Shown here: positions 1 to 9,752 of the stretch, one piece after another
Numbering within the stretch: the first letter of the stretch is position 1
Layout of the letters: every line of letters begins with the position of its first letter
Origin: an uncultured Armatimonadota bacterium
Lineage (GTDB): Bacteria; Armatimonadota; Fimbriimonadia; Fimbriimonadales; Fimbriimonadaceae
Length of the DNA: 64,000 nt
Direction of reading: 5' to 3'
NCBI GenBank assembly: GCA_903833215.1
Contig: CAILEM010000153.1
Span: 1 to 64,000, forward strand
The notes under the pieces: generated by a model
The model's database searches: none
The model's input: the letters and a program-made list of their open reading frames with translations, nothing else
Told to the model about the DNA's origin: nothing
Program-made: the position numbers and the translations under genes

Positions 1-60
1 CGACAAACGATTCGAGGTTAATCGTCGCCATCAAAGCAGGCTGAATCTGATCGGCGCCCT

Positions 61-1959
61 TCACATAGTAAAGACGAATGACCTAATCCTCAAGAATCTC
101 GCAATACCCCCGATTTCGGCCTTTCTCCGCACCCTGCTAGATTGGTTGGGACTAATCTCCACAGCCAACTCAAACCAGAAGGTGCTGCCAATATTGGGTG
201 CACTTCTTAGTCCGATTTCGCCGCCCATCAGCTCGACGAGTTTCTTGCTGATGGATAGGCCGAGCCCGGTACCGCCAAAACGCCGTCGGGTTGAGCCGTC
301 CGCCTGAGTGAAGCTATCGAACACGGCTTCCTGTCGGTCTGCCGGGATGCCAATACCCGTATCAGATATCTCGCCCCGAATTCGAATCTGGGTTGGTGAA
401 ATCGGCTTGTAAGATAACTCAATATCCACATGCCCTTTCTCGGTGAACTTGGTAGCGTTTCCAACGAGATTGATCAGCACTTGGCGTAGGCGCGTCTCAT
501 CGCCAATCAACTTAGCTGGAAAGTCATGAGGAATAGCGAGGTTGAGTTCGACACCTTTTTCGTGGGCATGAAATGAGAGCGCATCCCCGACGTCCTCAAC
601 GAGTCCTAGAAAATCGAACTCCCTCTGGTCGATCGTTAGTCTTCCAGATTCAATCTGAGACACATCAAGGACGTTGCCAATAACTCCCAGCAAAGCATCG
701 CCCGAGACCCGAATAAGATTCACGTACGTTCGCTGATCCTGATCCAGATTGGTGTCCAGCAGAATCGTGGCAAGTCCTAGAACTCCATTCAACGGAGTAC
801 GGATTTCATGGCTGACATTTGCCAGAAACTCAGTCTTGGCACTACTCGCTCTTTCCGCTTCCTCCTTCGCCTGCTTCATTAGTGCAGACTCACGGGTGGC
901 AAAGTCCGCTTCCTGTCTAAGGAGAGCATTCTTGATGGCAATGTCCGTATCCTTGACCAATGAATCTTCGACGATCCTTAGCGAGTCTTTGAGTTCGGCA
1001 ATCGCCCGTTGAAATTGGCCGGCGTCTTCATATGCTCTTGCCAACTGTTTCGACGCTAAACGAACCACGTGCTGCATTAAGAAGGTTTGGCCAACAGCTT
1101 TCGCTCTCTCTAAATATGGGATTGCGTGGTCTAAGTCGCCTTGGTCCAGGTAAGAGCTTCCAAGCTCTTCCATCGTCCCGGCCATAACCATTTCGCGGCC
1201 ATGGCGGATCGAGATTGCCTCTACTTCCGCCATGAGCGCTGCGACCGTCTCTGGGTCGGTTGTCTTACTGAGGGCAACCGCCTTATTCGCAAGTAAGTAT
1301 GCGCGAGGCAAATCATCTGTCGGCCCTTGCGCAAGGCCCAACCCCTTTTCTAGGTAAGCGGCAGCTTCTAAATGACGGCCAGCATCAATCAAGATACTAG
1401 CAATATTATTATATATCGCTATTTTCCTCGACTTGGAGAGGACATCGAGGTATTCCTCCTCTACGAGAAAAGCGTACTTAAGCGCTTGCTCAGGCTTTCG
1501 CATGTTGCCGTGATAAGCGCTCACGGCAATATAAAGCTCGGCGATATCAAGTCGGTCACCGTAGGCCAAGGCAAGTGACTCTGCTTCGGTAAGCACACCT
1601 ACCGCATTGGTTGGGTCCCCCATCTGCATCAGACAGAAGGCCAGGTTCGTGAGGACATACACTCGTTCGATCTGAAATCCGACACGCGTACAAATCTCCA
1701 ATCCATCTCGAAGGAGCGTAACTGCTTCGGATACTTTTCCAAGATCTCGGAGTACTCGAGACATCCCGGCTTGGATACTTACGATTGCGCGCGCATCGTC
1801 TAGCCTTATCGCTATCTCCAGGGCTTCTTCCCCGAGTCGAATAGCGACGTCGGGAGCAATTCCTTCGGGCAACTTTCCAGTCAGTGTGTAGCCAAGAGCT
1901 GCCTCTCGTTCGTCCATCCAACCGTGGGTATTCGTATTCTCGTCGTTCACGGTATTCAC
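61..1959 (-). CDS. TPR-containing cytoplasmic sensor histidine kinase
   Basis: This is a 632-residue two-component histidine kinase with no membrane segment or signal peptide. The N-terminal half (about residues 40-335) is a run of TPR-like helical repeats, followed by a short coiled coil (345-375). The HisKA domain has the phospho-acceptor His384 in a SHEIRTPLN motif. The ATPase domain shows the N box (Asn501), G1 DTGIGI (533-538) and G2 GTGLGL (563-568). The GTG start is chosen because the protein reads cleanly from there. TPR-kinases of this layout usually sense through protein or peptide contacts, so a cytoplasmic signal is inferred. There is no receiver domain, and the last ~35 residues after the FWFEL motif look like a loose tail. 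No response-regulator gene lies in view; one may be just outside the window. Confidence 0.9.
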   Translation of the reverse strand: MNTVNDENTNTHGWMDEREAALGYTLTGKLPEGIAPDVAIRLGEEALEIAIRLDDARAIVSIQAGMSRVLRDLGKVSEAVTLLRDGLEICTRVGFQIERVYVLTNLAFCLMQMGDPTNAVGVLTEAESLALAYGDRLDIAELYIAVSAYHGNMRKPEQALKYAFLVEEEYLDVLSKSRKIAIYNNIASILIDAGRHLEAAAYLEKGLGLAQGPTDDLPRAYLLANKAVALSKTTDPETVAALMAEVEAISIRHGREMVMAGTMEELGSSYLDQGDLDHAIPYLERAKAVGQTFLMQHVVRLASKQLARAYEDAGQFQRAIAELKDSLRIVEDSLVKDTDIAIKNALLRQEADFATRESALMKQAKEEAERASSAKTEFLANVSHEIRTPLNGVLGLATILLDTNLDQDQRTYVNLIRVSGDALLGVIGNVLDVSQIESGRLTIDQREFDFLGLVEDVGDALSFHAHEKGVELNLAIPHDFPAKLIGDETRLRQVLINLVGNATKFTEKGHVDIELSYKPISPTQIRIRGEISDTGIGIPADRQEAVFDSFTQADGSTRRRFGGTGLGLSISKKLVELMGGEIGLRSAPNIGSTFWFELAVEISPNQSSRVRRKAEIGGIARFLRIRSFVFTM

Positions 1960-2129
1960 AGGCCGGATTTGGAATCTATTAGGACAACTCTATGTTCGAA
2001 AACCGGCAATCCGTTGGACGTATTGAAATAAATAGCAATATAGGCACTCAGGAACAACCAGAAGCCCCATGGGGGATTCGAACAACGAGGTTATATTGTG
2101 ACCAAATTCTCAATCAATATCCTTCTAAC

Positions 2130-3143
2130 TTAGTGGATTTTGATACTAGAAAAGAACTTAGCCACAGGCTCTGATGTCAGCATGCCTCGCGGCACGGCGA
2201 CGCTAAACATATAGAGCTTGCCCAGTATCACGGCAATGTCCACACGTCCCTCAATGGTATCGTCACTGAACGTTACCGACCGAAACTCGATTTTATCGAC
2301 CGTGTAGTTTCGAAACTCTCCATATGTGACTCTGTCACCTTCGTCGTCCTCGTCGAACTTCTTGTGGATCAGGGCATCAATTCCTGGATCATCAAGTTTC
2401 TCTTCCATTCCGGCGAGTAGGTTGACGACAGCGACTTTGTAAGTGCTGTACCCGAATTCAGCTTCGTGCCCTTCCCCTGTGATATCTTCGTCTTCAAAAT
2501 CCGGATACTCGTCGGTTTTCCGGAATGGATACGGTGCCCACACATCCAATTTGCCATCGGCAAAGGTTGCAGATTCGCCACCTTGCGCCCAGTTTGTCCA
2601 CTTGCCTACGCCCACCTCCGCTGGCAGTTTAAGTGAATCCATCATCTGATCCTGCTCTTCGGTCGCCGGGAGCGTTGGGCCATTGAGCACCAACATGTAG
2701 TTTTGCGAATTGGTCCGGAGGACGTGATATCTGAACGGCACGTTGTCTTTGTTCTTACCAGTGACATCAAGCGTTGGCCATCCTTGTTGGGCACCAAAGG
2801 CAATCTTGGAGACACGGTCATCTTCAAGGTCAATGATGTTGTACACCAGGTCTTCAAGCCTTACGGCAGTGCTGTCATTTGGATCTTCTTTACCAATGGG
2901 AAATCGGATGAGTTTGAGGGAGGAGCCTGGCCAGGCAGATGGGGCGTACGACTCGGATGCCACAGGCTTTCCTGCGGTACCTGTTGAGACGGGCTTTCCA
3001 AAAATGACGGGTGCGGAAAGCATCAGACCGACCTTAGAGACAACGGGCTTCCAATCTGATTTTGAGCTTGCCGTTCCCGGAGCTGGCTTTTGAGGGTTCG
3101 TTTGGGAATGAAGGATCGCGAGAACACACAGTGAGAACAACAT
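2130..3143 (-). CDS. secreted hypothetical protein
   Basis: I do not recognise the family of this 337-residue protein. Residues 1-15 form a short hydrophobic signal-like segment (MLFSLCVLAILHSQ), followed by a Pro/Ser/Thr-rich stretch. The body alternates beta-type segments with acidic patches around residues 215-235 and 265-280. A repeated layout of the kind V-x-R/K-I-x-F-x-S-V-T-F near the C terminus suggests beta-sandwich domains. It is divergent from typA, with a 219-bp gap between them. There is no Shine-Dalgarno before the ATG; a TAAACT box directly abuts the start codon, so the true start may lie slightly downstream. The coding call rests on length, codon pattern and the signal peptide. 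Confidence 0.7.
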   Translation of the reverse strand: MLFSLCVLAILHSQTNPQKPAPGTASSKSDWKPVVSKVGLMLSAPVIFGKPVSTGTAGKPVASESYAPSAWPGSSLKLIRFPIGKEDPNDSTAVRLEDLVYNIIDLEDDRVSKIAFGAQQGWPTLDVTGKNKDNVPFRYHVLRTNSQNYMLVLNGPTLPATEEQDQMMDSLKLPAEVGVGKWTNWAQGGESATFADGKLDVWAPYPFRKTDEYPDFEDEDITGEGHEAEFGYSTYKVAVVNLLAGMEEKLDDPGIDALIHKKFDEDDEGDRVTYGEFRNYTVDKIEFRSVTFSDDTIEGRVDIAVILGKLYMFSVAVPRGMLTSEPVAKFFSSIKIH

Positions 3144-3349
3144 AGTTTAGCCAGCTAAGGAGAACGTGCTTCTTTAGCCTATTCTAACGACGTTCAGCCT
3201 CAATGAGGGGGATATTCGCGATTGGACCCACTCAAACAGGTCAACTTACTAGCGACTTCTGCCCTAGAATTGCCCCTGGGGCGGCCAAACCGAGGTGCAA
3301 GATATTGCCATGTTTTAGCGCCTTAACTTGCCCGGAACACCAGGGGAGG

Positions 3350-3355
3350 TAAACT
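3350..3355 (+). promoter_or_regulatory. -10 box of typA (leaderless type)
   Basis: TAAACT lies 7 nt before the typA ATG, with a TTGCCC -35-like hexamer at 3328-3333 (16-bp spacer). A transcript from this box would begin at or next to the start codon. Confidence 0.6.
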
Positions 3356-3362
3356 GTAGTTT

Positions 3363-5195
3363 ATGCCCTCCCTTATCCGAAACGTCGGCATCATTGCGCA
3401 CGTCGATCATGGAAAGACGACGCTCGTTGACGCCATTTTTAAACAAGCTGGAACCTTCCGTGAAAACCAGCACATGGGCGTGCGAATCATGGACTCAAAC
3501 GACCTGGAGCGTGAGAAGGGCATCACGATTCTATCGAAGGTTGCATCAGTCCACTACAAGGACTATAAGATCAACATCGTCGACACCCCTGGTCACGCTG
3601 ACTTTGGTGGCGAAGTTGAACGCGTGCTCTCGATGGTAGACGGCGTGTTGCTCATCGTCGATGCCCAAGAGGGTCCGATGCCCCAAACACGATTTGTACT
3701 CAAGAAGGCTTTTGAGAATGGCCTCAAGCCGATCGTTTGCATCAACAAGATCGATCGCGAAAATGCTCGCCCCTTGTACGCATACGATCGAACACTTGAT
3801 CTGTTTATCGACCTTGGCGCCAGCGAAGATGATCTCTTCTTCCCGCACCTTTACACGTCAGGCCACGGTGGCTTCGCCAGAGTGAGTCCAGATGGTAGCG
3901 AAAAGGATATGCGCGAACTGTTTGAGATGATTGTGAATGCCGTTCCCCCACCTCGCGTGGAGATGGAAGGACCATTCCTGCTTCAGGTCAACAACCTCGA
4001 CTACAGCGATTACCTTGGACGAATGTTCGGTGGAAAGGTGCTTCGAGGCACTCTCAAGGTTGGAGATCGAGTTCTCCAGCTTCGAGACGGTGCAGCCAAG
4101 CAGTCTGCTTTCAACATCACCAAACTCTGGACGTACGAAGGAATCCAACTCAAGGAAGTGGAGTCCGTGTCGGCCGGCGAAATCGCGATGATGTCTGGCC
4201 TGGACAACGTGTTGATCTCAGACACGATTGCCCACGCTGAAGGTGCGAAAGCGCTTCCTGCGATCAAGGTCGAGCCATCGACATTGTCGATGAACCTTTA
4301 TGCTAACAACTCCCCGTTGGCTGGTAAGGACGGAGGCAAGTTCCTTACGATCCACAAGATTCGAGAGCGAGTTGAGAAAGAAGAAGCAGTCAGCGTTTCG
4401 ATCAAAATCGATCACGAAACCGACAGCGACACCGTTAAGGTCCAGGCTCGCGGTGAACTTCAGCTTGCGATTCTCATCGAAACCATGCGCCGTGAAGGTT
4501 ACGAGATGCAGATCTCGCGCCCTCAGGTTATCCTCAAGCGAAATGAGCAGGGCGGAATTATGGAGCCGTGCGAAATCGCCATTTTGGAGTTGCCAGAAGA
4601 AGCGGTCGGAACCGTCATGGAAGACCTGAGTCGCCGAAAAGGTGAGTTGGTCGACATGCGAAAGAACTCAAATGGAACCACCATCCTTGAGTACGCAATC
4701 CCAACGCGAGGGCTGATCGGCTTCCGATCGAACTACCTCACGATGACGCGTGGTCTCGGAATTGTTTCGTCACTATTCGACGGATATCAGCCATACAAGG
4801 GCGAAATTCTCGGTCGAACCCAGGGATCACTTATTTCCAAAGATCCAGGCAAGCTCACACGATACGCCTACGAAGACGTTATGGAGCGAGGAACGTTGTT
4901 CTACGAAGTTGGAACAGACCTTTACGCTGGCATGATCGTTGGCGCTTGTTCGCGTGACGAAGACATGATCGTCAACGCCACGAAGCAGAAAGCCGCCAAC
5001 AACATTCGCTCTGCCACTTCTGAGCAGACGACGGCGCTGGACCCCTACAAGGAGTTCTCGCTGGAGCAAGCGTTGTCTTGGCTTCGAGACGACGAACTGC
5101 TTGAGGTCACTCCGAAGCAGCTTCGTTTCCGAAAGAAGGTCCTCGACCACAGCGAGCGACGCGTCTCCGAGCGCCGTCACGAAATTCTGGTTTAG
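3363..5195 (+). CDS. typA: translational GTPase TypA/BipA
   Basis: This is a ribosome-associated GTPase of the EF-G/LepA class, involved in stress adaptation and ribosome assembly. The 610-residue length is typical. The P-loop G1 AHVDHGKT lies at residues 12-19, G3 DTPGHAD at 74-80 and G4 NKID near 128. These are followed by the beta-barrel domain, the EF-G-like III and V domains, and the TypA-specific C-terminal region containing YAIPTRGLIGFR and GTDLYAGMIVG. The ATG is preceded by a leaderless-type -10 box. A strong intrinsic terminator follows 25 bp after the stop, so the gene appears to be monocistronic. Confidence 0.98.
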   Translation: MPSLIRNVGIIAHVDHGKTTLVDAIFKQAGTFRENQHMGVRIMDSNDLEREKGITILSKVASVHYKDYKINIVDTPGHADFGGEVERVLSMVDGVLLIVDAQEGPMPQTRFVLKKAFENGLKPIVCINKIDRENARPLYAYDRTLDLFIDLGASEDDLFFPHLYTSGHGGFARVSPDGSEKDMRELFEMIVNAVPPPRVEMEGPFLLQVNNLDYSDYLGRMFGGKVLRGTLKVGDRVLQLRDGAAKQSAFNITKLWTYEGIQLKEVESVSAGEIAMMSGLDNVLISDTIAHAEGAKALPAIKVEPSTLSMNLYANNSPLAGKDGGKFLTIHKIRERVEKEEAVSVSIKIDHETDSDTVKVQARGELQLAILIETMRREGYEMQISRPQVILKRNEQGGIMEPCEIAILELPEEAVGTVMEDLSRRKGELVDMRKNSNGTTILEYAIPTRGLIGFRSNYLTMTRGLGIVSSLFDGYQPYKGEILGRTQGSLISKDPGKLTRYAYEDVMERGTLFYEVGTDLYAGMIVGACSRDEDMIVNATKQKAANNIRSATSEQTTALDPYKEFSLEQALSWLRDDELLEVTPKQLRFRKKVLDHSERRVSERRHEILV

Positions 5196-5219
5196 TTCCG
5201 GAATTTCAAAGTTCGCGAT

Positions 5220-5260
5220 GCCTCCACATAGTCCGCTAGGATCCATGTGGAGGCTTTTTT
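5220..5260 (+). terminator. rho-independent terminator of typA
   Basis: A perfect 10-bp stem GCCTCCACAT / ATGTGGAGGC with a 15-nt loop (5230-5244) is followed at once by TTTTTT. It lies between typA and the downstream amidotransferase gene, so the latter has its own promoter. Confidence 0.92.
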
Positions 5261-5290
5261 GTGGCCAGCGCTACAAGGTTAGCTTCGGGC

Positions 5291-5296
5291 TAAACT
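5291..5296 (+). promoter_or_regulatory. -10 box of the trpG/pabA-type gene
   Basis: TAAACT lies 6 nt before the ATG at 5303, with no Shine-Dalgarno between, which is the same arrangement as at typA. No good -35 is visible. Confidence 0.55.
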
Positions 5297-5302
5297 TGTC
5301 GA

Positions 5303-5914
5303 ATGATTCTCGTCATCGACAATTACGATTCGTTTACTTACAACTTGGTCCAGTACATGGGGCAGTGCAAGGTCGATATCGTTGTGCGCCGCAACGACGA
5401 GGTCACGATTGAGGAAATCGAGGAACTGCGACCAGACGGCATCATGCTCTCGCCGGGGCCGTGCACACCCAAAGAATCGGGTGTCTGCCTCAACATCCTA
5501 ACTGCGGCCCTATCGGACGATCCAGGCGTCTTTGGAGTACCTCTCTTTGGCGTTTGCTTGGGCCACCAGGCGATTGGAGAGGTTGCTGGAGGAATTGTAC
5601 GCCAGGCAAGAAATATCATGCACGGAAAGGCATCCATGATCACGCATGACGGGAAGGGGCTTTTCGAAGGCATGCCGGATCCATTCCAGGGCATCCGATA
5701 CCACTCGCTCATCATCACGGAGGACTCGATCCCAAACGGCTTCATCGTTTCGGCTCGCTCTCTGGATGACAACGAAGTGATGGGAATCCGCCACAAGCAT
5801 CTTCCGATTGAAGGGGTGCAATTCCACCCGGAATCCGTTCTTACTGAGAACGGATTCCGAATCGTGGAGAACTTCACCAAACGGGTCGCAGCCGCGACGC
5901 CGTTAGTTGTTTAG
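5303..5914 (+). CDS. trpG: anthranilate/aminodeoxychorismate synthase glutamine amidotransferase subunit
   Basis: This is a class I glutamine amidotransferase of 203 residues, the usual size for TrpG/PabA. It delivers ammonia from glutamine to a chorismate-using partner for tryptophan or folate synthesis. Visible signatures are the N-terminal IDNYDSFTYN, the oxyanion motif LSPGPCTP, the nucleophile Cys85 in FGVCLGHQ, and the His175/Glu177 pair in FHPES. No trpE or pabB lies nearby, so I cannot say which pathway it serves, and in many bacteria one protein serves both. Its stop overlaps the convergent histidine-kinase gene by 12 bp. Confidence 0.93.
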   Translation: MILVIDNYDSFTYNLVQYMGQCKVDIVVRRNDEVTIEEIEELRPDGIMLSPGPCTPKESGVCLNILTAALSDDPGVFGVPLFGVCLGHQAIGEVAGGIVRQARNIMHGKASMITHDGKGLFEGMPDPFQGIRYHSLIITEDSIPNGFIVSARSLDDNEVMGIRHKHLPIEGVQFHPESVLTENGFRIVENFTKRVAAATPLVV

Positions 5915-7657
5915 TTCTTTGGCTTTCTCGACGTCGAGGTTGGTCGGAATGCGGAACCAGAAAGTGGAACCCTGTCCAACTTCGGACTCGACCCAGATCT
6001 TGCCCATGTGGACTTGCTCAACAAGGTGAAGCACCAGGTAAAGGCCTAGACCTGTACCGTAGATCTTTCTGTTGTCCTCGTTGTTCACGCGGTGGAACTT
6101 CTCGAAGACCTTCGTGAGGTGGTCCTTGGGGATACCGAGACCGTGATCCTGGACTCCGACTAGGAGCGTCTCACCCTCGTTCTTCACGTGGATGTAGATG
6201 TGGCCACCGTTCGGTGAGTACTTGATCGCGTTGTTCAACAAGTTCGTCAGAATCTGATCCAACTTGTCTTCGTCGCCAATAATCGTTGCGGGAAGTTCGT
6301 TCTCAACCTTGAGACTGATCTCGTGCTTATGGGTCGCCTGACGTTGAATCATCGCCGCTTTCTCTAGCAGCGGTAACAGCTCAAAGCGCGTGTAGTTCGG
6401 CTTAAGGCTTTCACCAGATTCAATTCGAGCCGTATTCAACAAGTCGTCGATAAGGCGGCGAAGTCGGTCGCACTCTTGGTCAATGATAGTGTGGAACTCG
6501 TGTCGCTCTTCAGCGCCATAGAAGTCCTCACCGTCAAGAAGGGTCCGCACGAAGCCTTTAATGGCTGTGAGAGGCGTACGAAGCTCATGGGAGGCCATGG
6601 CCACAAAGCTCGACTTCATCTTGTCGATGTTGCGCATCTCAGTGACGTCGTTGAGAATAGCGACGACGCCGAGGTCCTTGCCGTCTTCCCCGCGTACTTC
6701 CGCAGCCTGTACTTCGTAAATTCTTTCTGCGTTGCCGTAGTTAACGAGAATCTCTTTCTTGCCACCCTCTGCATTTGAGCGAGCAGCGTTGAGAACTTCG
6801 TGAAGATCCTCGATAGGAATCTGCTCGACAAGCATCTTACCAATCGCATCACTTCCGAGTGAAAACAGTGCGCGGGCAGTGGCATTGATCTGGCTGAGTC
6901 GTCCCTCAGGAGATACGAGAATCAGACCAGCACTTAGGGATTCAAACGTCTGGAGTAGCTCTTCGCGCTCCTCGATGACCTCACGGTAAAGCTGAAGGTT
7001 CGCGATGATTGAACCGACATTTCGCGCCATTCTTTCGAGAAGGCGGACATCTTCTTCGTTGAAATCCTCACCGTGGCGCTTGTTAAACGCATGGAGAACA
7101 CCGATGGTCGTACGGTCAATGACTCGGTTTTCCTCGTCCCGCTTTTCGATAACAAGCGGAACCGTCACACCGTTCTGGATGTGAAGTAAGCCAAACGGGT
7201 CTTCCTTGGTGCGTGGGTCATTCACCGCATCATGGAAAATGATCGCTTCGGATTGTCGGTATACCAATCCAGAAACGCCATGGGTGGCGCGAACTCGGAA
7301 TAGCTTGAGCCGATCTTCTTCGACGCCATAGCTCGGCGGAATGCCAATTAACTCGCCAGCCTCGCGATCAAAGAACATGATCACGATCTTCTCCGCCTGG
7401 AGAATCATAGCGATACGCTGGACCAATCGACGAAGCGTAACGTCCGCCTCATTGATTGGAGCGACGTCCATCGACACTTCATTAGCTCGTGACGACGACG
7501 ACGGCAAGTTGCGGTCAGTTTCAAGCTGCTTGATCCGACGTTCTGATGCATCCAAAGATGCGTCAAGATCTTTGATCTTCTTCTGCGCTGCGATTAGCTG
7601 AGCGCGAAGTTCAGCCAACTCGTTCGATGGTTTCTCTGCTTCGGACGACACGTGCAT
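5903..7657 (-). CDS. GAF-PAS sensor histidine kinase
   Basis: This soluble two-component kinase has 584 residues. The order is an N-terminal coiled coil (12-50), a GAF domain (about 70-222), a PAS domain (232-342), HisKA with His357 in SHELRTPLTAIKGF, and a HATPase domain with N box NLLNNAIKYS, G1 DHGLGIP and G2 GTGLGLYL. There are no membrane segments, so a cytoplasmic or diffusible signal bound by GAF/PAS is inferred. An alternative start is the GTG at 7651, which sits 7 nt after a TAGATT box and would match the leaderless pattern seen elsewhere in the window. No partner response regulator is adjacent. Confidence 0.94.
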   Translation of the reverse strand: MHVSSEAEKPSNELAELRAQLIAAQKKIKDLDASLDASERRIKQLETDRNLPSSSSRANEVSMDVAPINEADVTLRRLVQRIAMILQAEKIVIMFFDREAGELIGIPPSYGVEEDRLKLFRVRATHGVSGLVYRQSEAIIFHDAVNDPRTKEDPFGLLHIQNGVTVPLVIEKRDEENRVIDRTTIGVLHAFNKRHGEDFNEEDVRLLERMARNVGSIIANLQLYREVIEEREELLQTFESLSAGLILVSPEGRLSQINATARALFSLGSDAIGKMLVEQIPIEDLHEVLNAARSNAEGGKKEILVNYGNAERIYEVQAAEVRGEDGKDLGVVAILNDVTEMRNIDKMKSSFVAMASHELRTPLTAIKGFVRTLLDGEDFYGAEERHEFHTIIDQECDRLRRLIDDLLNTARIESGESLKPNYTRFELLPLLEKAAMIQRQATHKHEISLKVENELPATIIGDEDKLDQILTNLLNNAIKYSPNGGHIYIHVKNEGETLLVGVQDHGLGIPKDHLTKVFEKFHRVNNEDNRKIYGTGLGLYLVLHLVEQVHMGKIWVESEVGQGSTFWFRIPTNLDVEKAKELNN

Positions 7658-7802
7658 GAATCTACCCCCACACGCATGCCTTATGCGCGGGACTTTTCGT
7701 ATTGACTACCCAGCCCAACATGATCGCTACCGTATCCGGTATCGAACTGGAGTCTTCTAGGAAGACGAAGGATACCTGGCATGCGTTCAGTCAATGTGGC
7801 GT

Positions 7803-7808
7803 TATACT
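7803..7808 (+). promoter_or_regulatory. -10 box of the Lon-N-domain gene
   Basis: TATACT lies 8 nt before the ATG at 7817, with no Shine-Dalgarno; leaderless type. Confidence 0.55.
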
Positions 7809-7816
7809 GAATACGG

Positions 7817-8485
7817 ATGGCCCAGGAACTCGAAGAATTACCCCTGTTCCCCCTCAACACCGTGCTCTTTCCTTATGCATCGGTGCAACTTCACGTTTTT
7901 GAGGATCGATACCGGGAAATGGTGCGAAATTGTTTGGAGTTTGATAGGCCTTTTGGCATAGTGCTTATTCGAGCCGGCAGCGAAGTGAGTAAACATGTCG
8001 ATCCTTACATGGTCGGCACCGCAGTGCGAATCTCTCAGGTTCACACCTATGACGATGGACGCATGGATATCCTGGTTCAAGGCGAACGCCGATTCCGCAT
8101 CAGGGAAATTGATGAGTCGCAGGCTTACCTTATCGGCAAAGTCGAACCTGTGATCGAGCACGCAATCGAAGAATCGGACCGTGCTGAAGAATTATTGACC
8201 CGTGCGCGTGAGGATTTCGAAATTCTCATTCAAAGGCTTTTTGCTCGTCAGGAGTTCTCGGTTCAGGTGGTGTTCCCAACCGATCCCGTGGCCCTGTCCT
8301 TCACCATTGCGAACTTGCTTCAGATGGAAAACTTGGACAAGCAGCGCCTGTTGGAAGCCACCGATACGCTTGAGCGCGTCGAGGATCTGCTCCCAATCTT
8401 AGAAACGCAGATTCTAGAAGCAAAACAGCCCAATTACTATCGAATTGGCGGGAATGACCTTCGCGAGTGGATTACTCCTAATTAG
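7817..8485 (+). CDS. LON peptidase substrate-binding domain protein
   Basis: This 222-residue protein consists only of the N-terminal substrate-binding (LAN/LON) domain of Lon protease. It opens with ELEELPLFPLNTVLFPYASVQLHVFEDRYREM, the classic P-L-F-P-L-x-x-V-L-F-P motif. A YLIGKVEPVIE-like strand and a helical C-terminal region follow. It has no AAA+ or protease domain. Stand-alone LON-N proteins are widespread, but their job is poorly defined; a role in substrate recognition or stress proteostasis is inferred. The stop overlaps the stop of the convergent DnaJ-WD40 gene by 4 bp. Confidence 0.9.
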   Translation: MAQELEELPLFPLNTVLFPYASVQLHVFEDRYREMVRNCLEFDRPFGIVLIRAGSEVSKHVDPYMVGTAVRISQVHTYDDGRMDILVQGERRFRIREIDESQAYLIGKVEPVIEHAIEESDRAEELLTRAREDFEILIQRLFARQEFSVQVVFPTDPVALSFTIANLLQMENLDKQRLLEATDTLERVEDLLPILETQILEAKQPNYYRIGGNDLREWITPN

Positions 8486-9651
8486 GCTGCTTCTTTCGCA
8501 GCGACTTCCCACAGCCTAACCAATCGATCTTGTCCGCCCGCGGCAAGGCGAGTTCCATCGGGACTGAATGCAACGCAACTCACTGGGCGCGGCGAACAGT
8601 CGATCCGAACATTTCCGATACCCTTCGCTGCATTCCACAGCCCAACCGTCCCATCGCGACTGCCGCTCGCAAACAACCAGTTGTTAGGATGAAAACTAAG
8701 GGACTCGATCGGCTTGGTATGTCCGAACATCATCTTTACCAATTCGCCTTCTTCCAAGCCAAACACCCTGATGCTGAGATCAACGGCAGCGGCGATGATG
8801 TAACGGTTGTCGTTACTGAAAGCTAGCGAGGTCACGGTGCTACGAATTTGTCTGAAGGTATGAAGTAGTGCCCCCGTTTGAGCATGCCAAAGTTTGACGG
8901 TTGCGTCTGCACTACCGGTGGCCAAGAACTTGCTGTCTTGAGACCACGCCACGGCGGTGACGGCAGCGGTGTGTTCTTGCTTCCGATACTGGACACCGCC
9001 ATCGGCAGTTCGTGTAACAGCCACAGTACTGTGCAACGATCCAGCGGCAACGCTTGACCCATCGGCGCTGATCGCGATGGCACCAACCCACTCCTCGTTA
9101 TTGGTGCGGAAAGATTCCACACGCTCACCTTCGAGGCGGCAGAAGCTCACCTGAGTTTCTGCAGATCCAGCTGCCACCAGACGATCCAACGAAAATGCAC
9201 GCAGCGTACTGATCACACCTGCCTCAACCTTTGTGCGACGAAGCGGCGAAGCCGTATTCTCGTCCCACCAAAGAATTTCGTTGTCAAACGCACTGCTCAC
9301 CAATTGCCCCGTATCGGGCGCAAAGCACAGAGCATAGACAGGAGTCTTATGGGCCTTCAGGCGTTGAATAAGGCGGACGATGACCGGCTTTTGGGGAGTT
9401 CGGGCTGCTGCTTGCGATTCTTCATCGAATCCGCCACCGGCGAGCATGGCATCGTATTCGTTTCGTTTGGCCGCATCAATGAGGGTTTCGAATGCCTCGT
9501 TGATACGCGCCATGTTCTCGTGAGCACGAGGATCGGCACTCACGTCAGGGTGATGCTTACTCGCCAAACGGCGATAGGCTTTGCGTAGCGTCTCCGGCTC
9601 TGCGGTCGGTCCGACGCCAAGGACCTCATAGAAGGAAGTAAGAGTTTTCAA
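8482..9651 (-). CDS. DnaJ-domain / WD40 beta-propeller fusion protein
   Basis: In this 389-residue protein an N-terminal J domain (about 1-70, with the HPD motif at 34-36) is joined by a short linker to a seven-bladed WD40 propeller (about 95-385). Several blades end in the form SADATVKLW, SRDGTVGLW or GQDRLVRLW. J domains stimulate DnaK ATPase and WD40 propellers bind proteins, so a dedicated co-chaperone that presents propeller-bound clients to DnaK is inferred. No zinc-finger or C-terminal DnaJ substrate domain is present. The start codon is TTG (reading MKTLTSFYEVLGV); no Shine-Dalgarno is evident. Confidence 0.88.
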   Translation of the reverse strand: MKTLTSFYEVLGVGPTAEPETLRKAYRRLASKHHPDVSADPRAHENMARINEAFETLIDAAKRNEYDAMLAGGGFDEESQAAARTPQKPVIVRLIQRLKAHKTPVYALCFAPDTGQLVSSAFDNEILWWDENTASPLRRTKVEAGVISTLRAFSLDRLVAAGSAETQVSFCRLEGERVESFRTNNEEWVGAIAISADGSSVAAGSLHSTVAVTRTADGGVQYRKQEHTAAVTAVAWSQDSKFLATGSADATVKLWHAQTGALLHTFRQIRSTVTSLAFSNDNRYIIAAAVDLSIRVFGLEEGELVKMMFGHTKPIESLSFHPNNWLFASGSRDGTVGLWNAAKGIGNVRIDCSPRPVSCVAFSPDGTRLAAGGQDRLVRLWEVAAKEAA

Positions 9652-9752
9652 GTCAGAATCGCGCCATAGATTGTGGCTCAGTCCCTCTTGAAGACGCCCA
9701 AAAAACGTCGTTTCATTCGTAGAATGGGCCAGAAACCCGATATTGCGACATG

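Noticed and set aside
2068-2090. A tRNA-like 3' end (GTTCGAATCCCCCA on the minus strand)
   Set aside because: The T-stem does not pair, and no matching acceptor 5' strand, D-arm or anticodon arm is present nearby, so it is not a tRNA gene; it may be a chance match or an old attachment-site remnant.
1992-2174. A 60-codon plus-strand ORF between the kinase and the secreted hypothetical
   Set aside because: It overlaps the 3' end of the hypothetical gene, has no recognisable features and no start signal, so it looks spurious.
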